A program made the translations under genes and the position numbers. Below are positions 16,944-24,718 of a stretch of 64,000 nucleotides of DNA, in pieces (the first letter of the stretch is position 1; each line of letters begins with the position of its first letter). The notes beneath the pieces are model-generated. The model saw only the letters and a program-made list of their open reading frames with translations. It ran no database searches and was not told where the DNA came from. Source of the stretch: Patulibacter minatonensis DSM 18081. GTDB lineage: Bacteria > Actinomycetota > Thermoleophilia > Solirubrobacterales > Solirubrobacteraceae. Where the stretch lies: the NCBI RefSeq assembly GCF_000519325.1, contig NZ_KI912613.1:145631-209630 (forward strand). The letters are read 5' to 3'.

Positions 16944-16985
16944 CGCGTCGTTCTGCGGGACGCGTCGACCGCCTAAGGTGCGGCC

Positions 16986-17633
16986 ATGGGCGCACGCGAG
17001 GAGGACCGGGAGAAGGCCGCGGCCGCCGATGCCGCCGCCGGGCTGGTCGACGACGGGATGCTCGTCGCCCTGGGTTCGGGGTCGACCGTGGCCCTGGTCG
17101 CCGCCGCGCTGGGCGCCCGCGGATCGAGGGCCCGCTTCGCGGCGGCCTCCCCCGCCACCGCGACCGCCGCGACCACGGCCGGCCTGTCGCTCGTCGACGC
17201 CGCCTCCACCGGCCGCTACGACCTGGCGCTCGACGGGGCGGACCAGGTCGCCGCCGACGGCTGGGCGATCAAGGGCGGCGGCGGGGCCCACACCCGTGAG
17301 CGGATCCTGATCGCGGCGGCGGACCGCTTCGTCTGCGTGGTCGGGTCGTCGAAGCTCGTCGACCGCCTCTCGTGGCCGGTGCCGCTGGAGCTCCAGCCCT
17401 TCGCCCTCGCCGCGACGCTGGAGCGCCTGCCGCGCGCGACGCTCCGGGACGCCCCGCCGACCGCGGACGGCGGCGTCCTCGCCGACCTCGACGCCGACCT
17501 CACCGACCCCGGCGCTCTCGCCGCCCGCCTCGACGCGACGCCGGGCGTGATCGACCACGGCCTCTTCGCCCCCGACGTCGTCCGTGAGCTGCTCGTCGCC
17601 CACGGGGACGAGGTCGAGCTGCTGGCGCGGTGA
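16986..17633 (+). CDS. rpiA: ribose-5-phosphate isomerase A
   Basis: A 215-residue enzyme interconverting ribose 5-phosphate and ribulose 5-phosphate in the pentose phosphate pathway. The family blocks are all present: substrate loop ALGSGSTVALV, DLALDGADQVAADGW with the catalytic aspartates, and the lysine-glycine block IKGGGGAHTRERIL. A C-terminal PGVIDHGLFA also matches (family: P-G-V-V-x-x-G-L-F). Length is at the short end of the family (usually 220-235). It stands alone on the plus strand between two metallophosphoesterases. No paralogous RpiB is visible. Confidence 0.92.
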   Translation: MGAREEDREKAAAADAAAGLVDDGMLVALGSGSTVALVAAALGARGSRARFAAASPATATAATTAGLSLVDAASTGRYDLALDGADQVAADGWAIKGGGGAHTRERILIAAADRFVCVVGSSKLVDRLSWPVPLELQPFALAATLERLPRATLRDAPPTADGGVLADLDADLTDPGALAARLDATPGVIDHGLFAPDVVRELLVAHGDEVELLAR

Positions 17634-17653
17634 GTGCGGCGCCGGCCCGGCGC

Positions 17654-18313
17654 TCAGCCGGCGGCCGCCACGTCCAGCACCACCGCGGCGTCCGCCACCG
17701 GCGCCCGGTCCGCGTCGACCGCGGCCACGTTCAGCAGCCTCGTGGTGCCTCGGGTCCATGCGCCGCGATCCTCGTGGATGTGGCCGAAGATGCAGGCCTT
17801 CGGCGCGACGCGGTCGATGCAGTCCAGCTGGGCGGTGCTGCCGACGCGGTCGCCGCCCGTCGTCCGGTCGCCGTAGCCGCGCGGCGGGCCGTGGACGACG
17901 AGGACGTCGGTGTCGTCGGGGACCCGGGCGAAGCGCTCGGTCAGGAACGCCTCGTCGGCGTCGCCGCGGGGCGCGTTGAACGCCCAGTCGAAGAACCACG
18001 GCGTCCACGGCACGCCCCAGAACCGGACGCCGTCGATCGCGCAGCCGGAGTCCTGCAGGTAGGTCCAGGGCAGCTCGGGCGGGCGGACCGGGCCGTCCTC
18101 GAACACGTCGTCGTGGTTGCCCGCGATGCCGACGATCCGTCCTGCCGGGCGCTCGGCCAGCCACGGGCGGAACGTCGCGTGGAGCCAGGCGGCCTGTCCG
18201 GGCGGGTCGTGCACGAGGGGGAACGGCACGAGGTCGCCGGCGATCACGAGGACGTCGCACTCCGGGGTCTCCGGCAGGTGCCCGTGGAGGTCGGCGATCG
18301 CGGCGATGCGCAC
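17654..18313 (-). CDS. calcineurin-like metallophosphoesterase, MPPED-type
   Basis: A 219-residue phosphoesterase. Metal-binding blocks: ADLHGHLPE, VIAGDLVPF, GIAGNHDDVFED, VVHGPPRGYGD and FGHIHEDRGA. The HGPPRGYGD block and the FGHIHE ending are typical of the MPPED1/MPPED2-like branch, which hydrolyses phosphodiesters such as 2',3'-cAMP. The start is GTG 18313 (VRIAAIADLHGH), the only one that gives the standard short lead-in before the first Asp. Its 3' end lies 20 bp from the convergent rpiA. Distinct from the CpdA-type enzyme at 15801. Confidence 0.82.
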   Translation of the reverse strand: MRIAAIADLHGHLPETPECDVLVIAGDLVPFPLVHDPPGQAAWLHATFRPWLAERPAGRIVGIAGNHDDVFEDGPVRPPELPWTYLQDSGCAIDGVRFWGVPWTPWFFDWAFNAPRGDADEAFLTERFARVPDDTDVLVVHGPPRGYGDRTTGGDRVGSTAQLDCIDRVAPKACIFGHIHEDRGAWTRGTTRLLNVAAVDADRAPVADAAVVLDVAAAG

Positions 18314-18588
18314 GGGCCGATCGTCGCACCTCGGACGGCGGGCGTCGCCCGCGGCCGTTCCCGCGCGCACCGGCACCCGCCGCCGCAGCGTTCCGCCCGC
18401 GCGGTCGCAGACCACGCCCGGCGAGGGCACGTCACCGCAGCCTTCGGCCCGCGCGGTCGCAGGCAGCAGGGGCACCGTGGGCACCGCGCGATCCGCACCT
18501 TCGCCGTCGCGCGCGGCCAGGCAGCGGCGGAGGGTCCCGACCGGCGCGCGCCGGCCGGGGCCCCGCCGTCACCGCCCGAGGTCCCGCC

Positions 18589-18786
18589 TCACGGTGCGGA
18601 CGACGGCAGGACCGTGATCGTCGTCGTGCCGCGCGGGCCGTCGGACCCGGACTCCGCGGCCAGGACGACGAACGTCACGATCGTCGCCGTCAGCATCAGC
18701 GCGAAGAGGGCGGTGACGACCTGCAGCGAGGTGATCCTCCGCCCCGTCGTGGGTGATGCGCCGGTCGACCGATCCATGGTGGTCAT
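18589..18786 (-). CDS. small single-pass membrane protein
   Basis: A 65-residue protein: a hydrophilic Thr/Arg-rich N-terminus, one transmembrane helix (about residues 21-43, VVTALFALMLTATIVTFVVLAA) and a short Ser/Thr-rich external tail. The start at ATG 18786 was chosen because it precedes the hydrophilic lead; ATG at codon 4 is an alternative. Hypothetical. It is divergent from the ABC exporter operon with a 170-bp spacer. The 275-bp gap on its other side (18314-18588) contains a short direct repeat CCCGCGCGGTCGCA twice and no gene. Confidence 0.5.
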   Translation of the reverse strand: MTTMDRSTGASPTTGRRITSLQVVTALFALMLTATIVTFVVLAAESGSDGPRGTTTITVLPSSAP

Positions 18787-18956
18787 GGTGGCGTACCCGA
18801 GCGATCTGGCGCTTCGGCGTTCACGGGTCGACCGATCGGCTGATCCGCAGCTCATCCGGCGCAGCACCGGATCCACCCGGCAGGTCGATGTGCTCCCGGC
18901 CCCGCGGCAGCAAGGTGGATGTCGCACCGCACGACGACCCCGGAAGGACGGACCCG

Positions 18957-19727
18957 ATGCCGATCATCGAGGTGGACCAGTTGCACAAGCGCTACGGGAG
19001 CACCGTGGCCGTGCAGGACGTGAGCTTCAGCGTCGAGGAGGGCGAGATCTTCGGGATCCTCGGCCGCAACGGCGCGGGCAAGACGACGACGGTGGAGTGC
19101 CTCGCCGGGCTCCGTGCCCCCGACGGCGGTCGCGTCCGCGTCGCGGGCCACGACCCGCTGACCGACACGGCACCCGTCCGCCGGATCGTCGGCGTCCAGC
19201 TCCAGGACGCCGCGCTCCCGGACAAGCTGCGGGCCGGGGAGGCGGTCGACCTCTACGCCTCGTTCTACGACGAGCCCGCCGACCCGCGGGCCGTGCTCGG
19301 CGCGCTCGGGCTGGCCGACAAGGCCGACACCCGGTTCAAGGACCTCTCGGGCGGCCAGCGGCAGCGGCTGTCGATCGCGCTCGCGCTCGTGGGCCGGCCT
19401 CGCGTCGCGATCCTCGACGAGCTGACGACCGGCCTCGATCCGCACGCCCGGCGCGAGACCTGGGCGCTCGTCCGGCAGATCCGCGAGATGGGTGTGACCG
19501 TCGTCCTCGTCACCCACGTGATGGAGGAGGCCGAGCGGCTTTGCGACCGCGTCGCCGTCATCCACGACGGCCGCGTCGCCGCCCTCGACACGCCCGCCGG
19601 CCTGATCGCCACGGCCACCGACGGCGGGCCCCGCGCGTCGCTCGAGGACGCGTTCGTCGCGCTCACCGCGCCGGCGGACGCGGACGGCGCGCGGCCCTGG
19701 CCGTTCCCGTTCCCGGTCGCCCGCTGA
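18957..19727 (+). CDS. ABC transporter ATP-binding protein (DrrA/CcmA-like exporter)
   Basis: A 256-residue nucleotide-binding domain. Walker A GRNGAGKTTT, Q-loop VGVQLQDAALPDKL, signature LSGGQRQRLSIALAL, Walker B VAILDELTTGLD (with Leu-Thr in place of the common Glu-Pro) and switch histidine VLVTHVMEEAERL are all visible. The LQD-x-x-LP Q-loop and DELTTGLDP reading are typical of ABC-2 drug or polyketide exporter ATPases. GGAAGGA precedes the ATG. The permease follows after a 151-bp spacer that contains the paired palindromes, and a histidine kinase and regulator complete the operon. Confidence 0.9.
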   Translation: MPIIEVDQLHKRYGSTVAVQDVSFSVEEGEIFGILGRNGAGKTTTVECLAGLRAPDGGRVRVAGHDPLTDTAPVRRIVGVQLQDAALPDKLRAGEAVDLYASFYDEPADPRAVLGALGLADKADTRFKDLSGGQRQRLSIALALVGRPRVAILDELTTGLDPHARRETWALVRQIREMGVTVVLVTHVMEEAERLCDRVAVIHDGRVAALDTPAGLIATATDGGPRASLEDAFVALTAPADADGARPWPFPFPVAR

Positions 19728-19748
19728 CCGGCCGACCGCGTCGGCCGG

Positions 19749-19844
19749 GGTCACGAACGGTCGCCCAGCGACCACGAGTGACCTCCACCCACCGACCACC
19801 GACGACCGCGGTCCCGAATGGTCGCCCACCGACCACCCGTGACC
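19749..19844. repeat. pair of 35-nt nested palindromes, 61 bp apart, inside an operon
   Basis: Copies at 19749-19783 and 19810-19844. The first has perfect outer arms GGTCAC/GTGACC and inner arms GGTCGC/GCGACC around CCA. The second has inner arms TGGTCG/CGACCA and an outer arm with one mismatch (GGTCCC/GTGACC). They occupy the spacer between the ATPase and permease genes of the ABC operon, so they would be transcribed. Inverted relative to the copies at 37508, the sequence reads almost the same. Confidence 0.85.
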
Positions 19845-19878
19845 TCCGAACCGCCCACCACCCCCGAAGGAGTCCCCC

Positions 19879-20685
19879 ATGTCCACCACCGCCACCCCCG
19901 ACGCCCTCTCCCCCACCACCGCGCGCGGCCCGTCCCCCGGCCGACGCCGCCGGCCGTCGCAGCTCCTGCGCACCCAGGCGCGGCTGTTCCTCCGCGAGCC
20001 CGTGACGCTGCTCTGGACGCTCGCGGTGCCGCTGATCATCCTCGTGGCGATCGGCGCGGCCGCCGGCGGGAAGCACGAGCAGGACCTCGGCGGCCTGCGG
20101 GTGATCGACACGTACGTCCCGACGCTGGCCGTGTTCTCCCTGGCGATGCTGGCGGTCAACGTGCTCCCGCCGACGCTGGCGACCGACCGCGAGCGCGGGA
20201 TCCTCCGGCGGCTGGCGACGACCCCCGTCCGCCCGAGCCGGCTGCTCGCCGTCCAACTCGTCATCCACGCGGCGGTCGCCGTGGTGTCGCTGCTCGCCGT
20301 CGTCGCGGTCGGTCGCCTCGCGTTCGACGTCGCGCTCCCCGACCCGTTCCCCGCGTTCCTCGTGATCCTCGTCCTGACCGGCGCGTCGCTCCTGGCGATC
20401 GGCGTGCTGATCGCCGCGATCGCCCCCACCGTCCGCGCCGCCAACGGCCTGGGCGCCCTCGCGTTCTTCCCGCTGATGTTCTTCGGCGGCCTCTGGATCC
20501 CCCGCGAGACGATGTCCGACACCCTGCGGCACGTCAGCGACGCGACCCCCGTCGGCGCCGCGGTCGGCGCGTTGCAGGACGTCACGACCGGCGGCACGTG
20601 GCCGTCGGTCGGGGCGCTCGGGGTCATCGCCGCGTGGGGGATCGTCGTCGGCGTCCTCGCCACCCGCCACTTCCGCTGGCAGTAG
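19879..20685 (+). CDS. ABC-2 type permease
   Basis: A 268-residue membrane protein with six predicted helices. A basic N-terminus (GRRRRPSQLLRTQARLFLREP) precedes helix 1 (VTLLWTLAVPLIILVAIGAA). A large loop contains TDRERGILRRLATTPVRPSR, the ABC-2 permease motif (E-R-G-x-L-R-R-L-x-x-T-P), and the last third has FFPLMFFGGLWIPRETM, equally diagnostic. It forms the membrane part of the exporter with the upstream ATPase. The histidine kinase begins 20 bp downstream. Substrate is unknown; kinase-linked exporters of this type often confer drug or peptide resistance. Confidence 0.9.
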   Translation: MSTTATPDALSPTTARGPSPGRRRRPSQLLRTQARLFLREPVTLLWTLAVPLIILVAIGAAAGGKHEQDLGGLRVIDTYVPTLAVFSLAMLAVNVLPPTLATDRERGILRRLATTPVRPSRLLAVQLVIHAAVAVVSLLAVVAVGRLAFDVALPDPFPAFLVILVLTGASLLAIGVLIAAIAPTVRAANGLGALAFFPLMFFGGLWIPRETMSDTLRHVSDATPVGAAVGALQDVTTGGTWPSVGALGVIAAWGIVVGVLATRHFRWQ

Positions 20686-20705
20686 GGTCGCGGCCAGGAT
20701 CCCCC

Positions 20706-22193
20706 GTGCTGCAGGACGACGCGACCCCTCCCCCGCTCGCCGACCGGCTGCGCCACGTCGAGCCGCCGGCGTTCGGCGCGATCCAACTGGCGCTGCTCCT
20801 GATCTCGACGGTGCTGGCCGCCGCCACGGACGACCCGTCCGACGGCCGGCTCGCCGCCGAGCTCGGGCTGAGCGCTCTCGCCGCCGTCTGGGTCCTCGTC
20901 GGTTGGCGGTGGCGGCGGCCGCAGTGGTCGGTCGCGACGCCCGCCGGCACCGCGCACTTCGTCGTGCTGCTCGTGCTGACCGGGGCGCTCGTCGCCCTCT
21001 CGCCGCTCTACGGCTTCTTCGCGTGGACCGGCTACCTGTTCGTCGTCCGGGCGGCGAAGCGCCGCCGGTTCCTCCTGGCGGTCGCGCCGGTGGCGATGAT
21101 CTCGGCCTGGTCGCAGACGGGCGGGACCGCGGGCGACTCGGCCGGCGACCTCGCCGTCTGGGTGCTCCTGGCGGTCGTCAACACGGCGGTGGCGGGGACC
21201 GTCATCTGGTTCTCGTGGGTCGGCAAGGAGCAGGACGAGCACCGCCGGCGGGCACTCGCGGACCTGACGGTCGCGCACGCCGAGCTCGAGCGCTCCGCGG
21301 CGGAGAACGCGGCGCTGCAGCAGCGGCTCGTCGAGCAGGCCCGCGAGGCCGGGATCCAGGACGAGCGCGGCCGGATGGCGCGCGAGATCCACGACACGCT
21401 GGCCCAGGGCCTCGTCGGGATCGTCACGCAGCTGGAGGCCGCCGAGCAGGCCGACGAGCGCGGCGGCGACTGGCGCCGGCACCACCGCACCGCGGTCGCG
21501 ATGGCGCGCGAGGGCCTGACCGAGGCCCGGCGCTCCGTCGACGCGCTGCGTCCCGAGGCCCTGCAGGACGCCCGGCTGCCCGACGCGCTCGCCGACGTCG
21601 CACGCGAGTGGTCGGCGCGGCACGAGGTCCGGGTCGAGGTCACGACGACCGGCGACGCCCGCCCGCTGCGCCCCGAGGTCGAGGTGACGCTGCTGCGCAC
21701 GGCGCAGGAGGCCCTCGCGAACGTCGCGCGCCACGCGTCGGCGGACCGCGTCGGCCTGACGCTCTCGTACATGGGCGACCAGGTCACGCTCGACGTCCGC
21801 GACGACGGCGTGGGGTTCGACCCGGAGGCGTGCGCGCGGGAGCTCGCAGCGCGCGACGGTCGAAGGGCGGACGGGCGTAACGGCGACGGATCGCACGGCC
21901 CGACGGCGACCGAAGACACGGACGGACCGCACCGCCCGACAACGGCGACCGGCGACACGGCCGGACCGCACGGCCCGACGACGGGCGCCGCAGACCCGGA
22001 CGCCCGGAGGACGGCGGACGGTGACCCGCCTCGCGACCGCGCCGCCCCCGGCCACGAGGGCGGCTACGGCCTGATCGCGATGCGCGAGCGCGTCGCCGGC
22101 CTCGACGGGACGCTGGAGATCGAGTCGGAGCCCGGAGGGGGCGTCGCGCTGTCGGCGACGGTCCCGGCGCGGTTCCCGGAGGAGACCGCATGA
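20706..22193 (+). CDS. NarL-family sensor histidine kinase with repeat insertion in the ATP lid
   Basis: A 495-residue kinase. Five to six transmembrane helices lie within residues 20-170, without a large external domain. A coiled coil leads to the HisKA_3 box ARMAREIHDTLAQGLVGI-like (His near residue 229). The HATPase_c domain has the N box TAQEALANVARHASA, G1 DDGVGFDP (about residue 366) and G2 GGYGLIAMRERV (about 453). Between G1 and G2, where the ATP lid normally spans 10-20 residues, about 75 residues are inserted, including three copies of a 13-residue repeat of the type DGPHGPTTATGDT. GTG start; the stop overlaps the regulator start (ATGA). Confidence 0.9.
   Translation: MLQDDATPPPLADRLRHVEPPAFGAIQLALLLISTVLAAATDDPSDGRLAAELGLSALAAVWVLVGWRWRRPQWSVATPAGTAHFVVLLVLTGALVALSPLYGFFAWTGYLFVVRAAKRRRFLLAVAPVAMISAWSQTGGTAGDSAGDLAVWVLLAVVNTAVAGTVIWFSWVGKEQDEHRRRALADLTVAHAELERSAAENAALQQRLVEQAREAGIQDERGRMAREIHDTLAQGLVGIVTQLEAAEQADERGGDWRRHHRTAVAMAREGLTEARRSVDALRPEALQDARLPDALADVAREWSARHEVRVEVTTTGDARPLRPEVEVTLLRTAQEALANVARHASADRVGLTLSYMGDQVTLDVRDDGVGFDPEACARELAARDGRRADGRNGDGSHGPTATEDTDGPHRPTTATGDTAGPHGPTTGAADPDARRTADGDPPRDRAAPGHEGGYGLIAMRERVAGLDGTLEIESEPGGGVALSATVPARFPEETA
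21882..21997 (+). repeat. 39-bp in-frame tandem repeat (three copies) in the kinase gene
   Basis: Three units of 38-39 bp (21882-21919, 21920-21958, 21959-21997) encode successive 13-residue blocks: GDGSHGPTATEDT, DGPHRPTTATGDT and AGPHGPTTGAADP. A decayed fourth unit follows to about 22027. The units differ at several third positions, so the array is not very recent. It lies between the G1 and G2 ATP-binding motifs. Confidence 0.85.
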
Positions 22194-22852
22194 CCGACGA
22201 CGTCCCCGCGCCCGTCAGCCTCCTGATCGTCGACGACCACCCCGTCGTCCGCGACGGGCTCGGCGGGATGTTCCGCGGGGCCGACGGGTTCGAGGTGCTC
22301 GGCACGGCGTCCGACGGCGCCGAGGGCGTCGAGCTGGCGCTGCGGCGGAAGCCCGACGTCGTGCTGATGGACCTGCGGATGCCGGGCACCGACGGCGTGA
22401 CGGCGATCGGCGAGCTCCGCCGACGCGGGTCGACCGCGCACGTCCTGGTCCTGACGACGTTCGACACCGACCGTGACGTGCTCCCCGCGATCGAGGCCGG
22501 CGCGACCGGCTACCTGCTCAAGGACGCACCGCGCGAGGACCTCTTCCGCGGCGTCCGGGCCGCCGCGCGCGGCGAGTCGGTGCTCGCCCCGTCGGTCGCG
22601 GCGCGCCTGCTCGGCCGGGTGCGAACGCCGGAGCGCGACCCGCTCACCGACCGCGAGCTCGAGGTCCTGAAGCTCGTCGCCCGCGGCACGACGAACCGCG
22701 AGGCCGCCAAGACGTTGTTCGTCTCCGAGGCGACGATCAAGACCCACCTCCTGCACCTCTACGCGAAGCTCGACGTCGGCGACCGGGCGGCCGCGGTCGC
22801 CGCCGCCTACGAGCGCGGACTGCTGACGCCGGGGCAGCTCGGCGAGCCGTGA
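22190..22852 (+). CDS. NarL/FixJ-family response regulator
   Basis: A 220-residue regulator. The receiver domain has the acidic pair LLIVDDHPVV, phosphoacceptor Asp near residue 60 in VVLMDLRMPG, the switch threonine in VLVLTTFD and lysine in GYLLKDAP. The LuxR-type helix-turn-helix (about residues 148-200) reads LTDRELEVLKLVARG and SEATIKTHLLHLYAKL. It overlaps the kinase gene by four bases and is its cognate partner. It probably controls the ABC exporter operon. A non-coding 130 bp follows. Confidence 0.93.
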   Translation: MTDDVPAPVSLLIVDDHPVVRDGLGGMFRGADGFEVLGTASDGAEGVELALRRKPDVVLMDLRMPGTDGVTAIGELRRRGSTAHVLVLTTFDTDRDVLPAIEAGATGYLLKDAPREDLFRGVRAAARGESVLAPSVAARLLGRVRTPERDPLTDRELEVLKLVARGTTNREAAKTLFVSEATIKTHLLHLYAKLDVGDRAAAVAAAYERGLLTPGQLGEP

Positions 22853-22982
22853 GCCGCACACGGCCGGGCCGCGCGCCGGGACGTCTCGTGCTCCGCCACC
22901 AGCGACCGTCCTGAAGCGCCTCCGCCGACCTTCGCGGAAATCGGGTGTCACAGCTTTCGGGTGCTCGACACTCCCCGGGCAG

Positions 22983-23528
22983 ATGGCCAGTTCGTCCCTC
23001 GCCCGGTCGCGCACCGAGCCCGTGCAGTTCACCGCCTTCTACGAGGCCGAGGCCTCGCGGGTGCTGCGGTTCTTCGCGCGTCGCGTGCTCGACGGGGAGG
23101 TGGCGCTCGATCTGACCGCGGAGACGTTCGCGCAGGCGTTCGCCGCCCGTGGGCGGTTCCGTGGCGCGGACGACGAGGACGGGCGCGCGTGGTTGTTCGC
23201 GATCGCCCGCGCGCAGCTGGCGGCCTTCCTCCGTCGCGGGTACGCGGACCGCGCGGCGCAGGCGCGGCTCGGGCTGGAGCGGCCACCGGTCACCGAACAG
23301 GACCTGCTCCGCGTCGACGAGCTGGCCGGGCTGGCGGAGCTCCGCGAGGCGGTCACCCGAGCGCTCGCGCGGCTGCCCGCCCGCCAGCGCGACGCGGTCC
23401 GGCTGCGCATCGTCGACGAGCTCGACTACCCCGAGGTCGCCCAACGACTGAACGTCAGCGAGCAGACCGCACGCGCCCGCGTCTCGCGGGCCCTGCGGCG
23501 GCTGGCAGAGGAGGTGTCGCCCGCATGA
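22983..23528 (+). CDS. ECF-type RNA polymerase sigma factor
   Basis: A 181-residue ECF sigma factor. Region 2: FTAFYEAEASRVLRFFARRV, VALDLTAETFAQAFAARGRF and AWLFAIARAQLAAFLRRG. Region 4: LPARQRDAVRLRIVDELDYP with the recognition helix SEQTARARVSRALRRL. It resembles the sigma factor at 47154 in length and in gene context. The stop overlaps the next ATG (ATGA), so it is translationally coupled to its presumed membrane anti-sigma factor. Two similar runs, TCGGGTGTC and TTCGGGTGC, lie upstream and might be part of an autoregulated promoter; this is only a guess. Confidence 0.9.
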   Translation: MASSSLARSRTEPVQFTAFYEAEASRVLRFFARRVLDGEVALDLTAETFAQAFAARGRFRGADDEDGRAWLFAIARAQLAAFLRRGYADRAAQARLGLERPPVTEQDLLRVDELAGLAELREAVTRALARLPARQRDAVRLRIVDELDYPEVAQRLNVSEQTARARVSRALRRLAEEVSPA

Positions 23529-24718
23529 GCGACCTGCACGACGTCCCGTTCCTCGTCGCGTTCGGCGAGGAGCTCGATCGGATCGCGACTGCGACGCCGC
23601 CCCCGGTCGCGCCGGGGCGACGCCGGTGGCGCCTGCCGATGCTGGTGCTCCCGGTGGCGATGCTGGCCGTGGGCGGCACGTCCGCGGCCGGGACGCTGCT
23701 GGTCCTGGACGGCTCCCCGATCCCCGGGTTCGCGCGCTCCGACGACGCCGCCCAGATCCGCCCGACCCTGGGGACCGCCCGGATCGCCGCGCTGCGGGCC
23801 CCGGATCCCGATCGGACCGCGGCCCCGTGGACGCTGCGTCTGTCGACGTCGGGGGACCTCAGCTGCGTCGCGGTCGGCCAGGTCGAGGGCGACCGCTTCG
23901 GCCTCGTCGGGCTCGACGGGCGCTTCCGCGGACTGCCGGTCCGCGGCGGCGACTCGTGCGCGACCGCCCCGCGCCCGGGGGCGCCGATCGCCGGAGCGCG
24001 GACCCTCGCCGGGAGCGACCGCGACGAGGTCCGCACGGTGCTCTACGCGGACGGGGGCGCCGACCTGACGGCGGCCCGCGTCCGCCTGCCAGGCGGCGAG
24101 AAACGCGACGTGCCGGTGTCCGACGGCGCGACCGTCGCGGTCCTGCGCGGCTATCCCGAGGACGCCCGCCCCACGCTGGAGCTCGAGTGGCGCGACGGGA
24201 AGCGCTTCCGCCAGACGTACGGTGCCAGCGACCTCGTGATCCCCGACCCGTACGGCGGCCCGGCGTGGAAGACCGAGGCCGGGGTCTTCGATCGCGGCGT
24301 GGGGCGCACCATGCCGTTCTGCTTCCGCGTGCTCCCGGCACGCGAACCGGTGCCCTACTGGGGCGGTCCGGCGATCTGCGCCGGCGGCAAGCGCCGCGTG
24401 CTGTTCGACGTGCTCACCCTGCGGCCGGGGCAGGGCGGTCCGGCCCGCGGCTTCGCCACGCGCTGGCGCTGGCGCGGCCCGGCCCGCACGTTCATCGCCG
24501 GTGCCAACCTGCCGGTCCGGTCCCTCACGCTCACCCTGCCGGACGGCACCCGACGACCGCTCGGGACCAACCGCGTGGGGCGGATCCTCGAGGTCCTGCC
24601 GGCCACCCCGACCGGGGACGTCTCACGGGTCCGCATCGACGCCGTCCTGAAGGACGGCACCACCACGACCTATCGCCCGGGGCAAGGCGTGACCCGGCGC
24701 TCCGGAGGACTGCGATGA
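23525..24718 (+). CDS. membrane anti-sigma-like protein with beta-rich ectodomain
   Basis: A 397-residue type II membrane protein: about 38 cytoplasmic residues (FLVAFGEELDRIATATPPP), one transmembrane helix (residues 39-62) and a large external domain. The short cytoplasmic helix is where an anti-sigma factor would hold its sigma partner; there is no zinc-finger HxxxCxxC. The ectodomain has CVAVGQVEGDRFGLVG and, near the end, SLTLTLPDGTRRPLGTNRVG. Both blocks recur in the next gene and, for the second, in the 47693 protein. It is coupled on both sides by ATGA overlaps. The anti-sigma role is inferred from position. Confidence 0.65.
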   Translation: MSDLHDVPFLVAFGEELDRIATATPPPVAPGRRRWRLPMLVLPVAMLAVGGTSAAGTLLVLDGSPIPGFARSDDAAQIRPTLGTARIAALRAPDPDRTAAPWTLRLSTSGDLSCVAVGQVEGDRFGLVGLDGRFRGLPVRGGDSCATAPRPGAPIAGARTLAGSDRDEVRTVLYADGGADLTAARVRLPGGEKRDVPVSDGATVAVLRGYPEDARPTLELEWRDGKRFRQTYGASDLVIPDPYGGPAWKTEAGVFDRGVGRTMPFCFRVLPAREPVPYWGGPAICAGGKRRVLFDVLTLRPGQGGPARGFATRWRWRGPARTFIAGANLPVRSLTLTLPDGTRRPLGTNRVGRILEVLPATPTGDVSRVRIDAVLKDGTTTTYRPGQGVTRRSGGLR

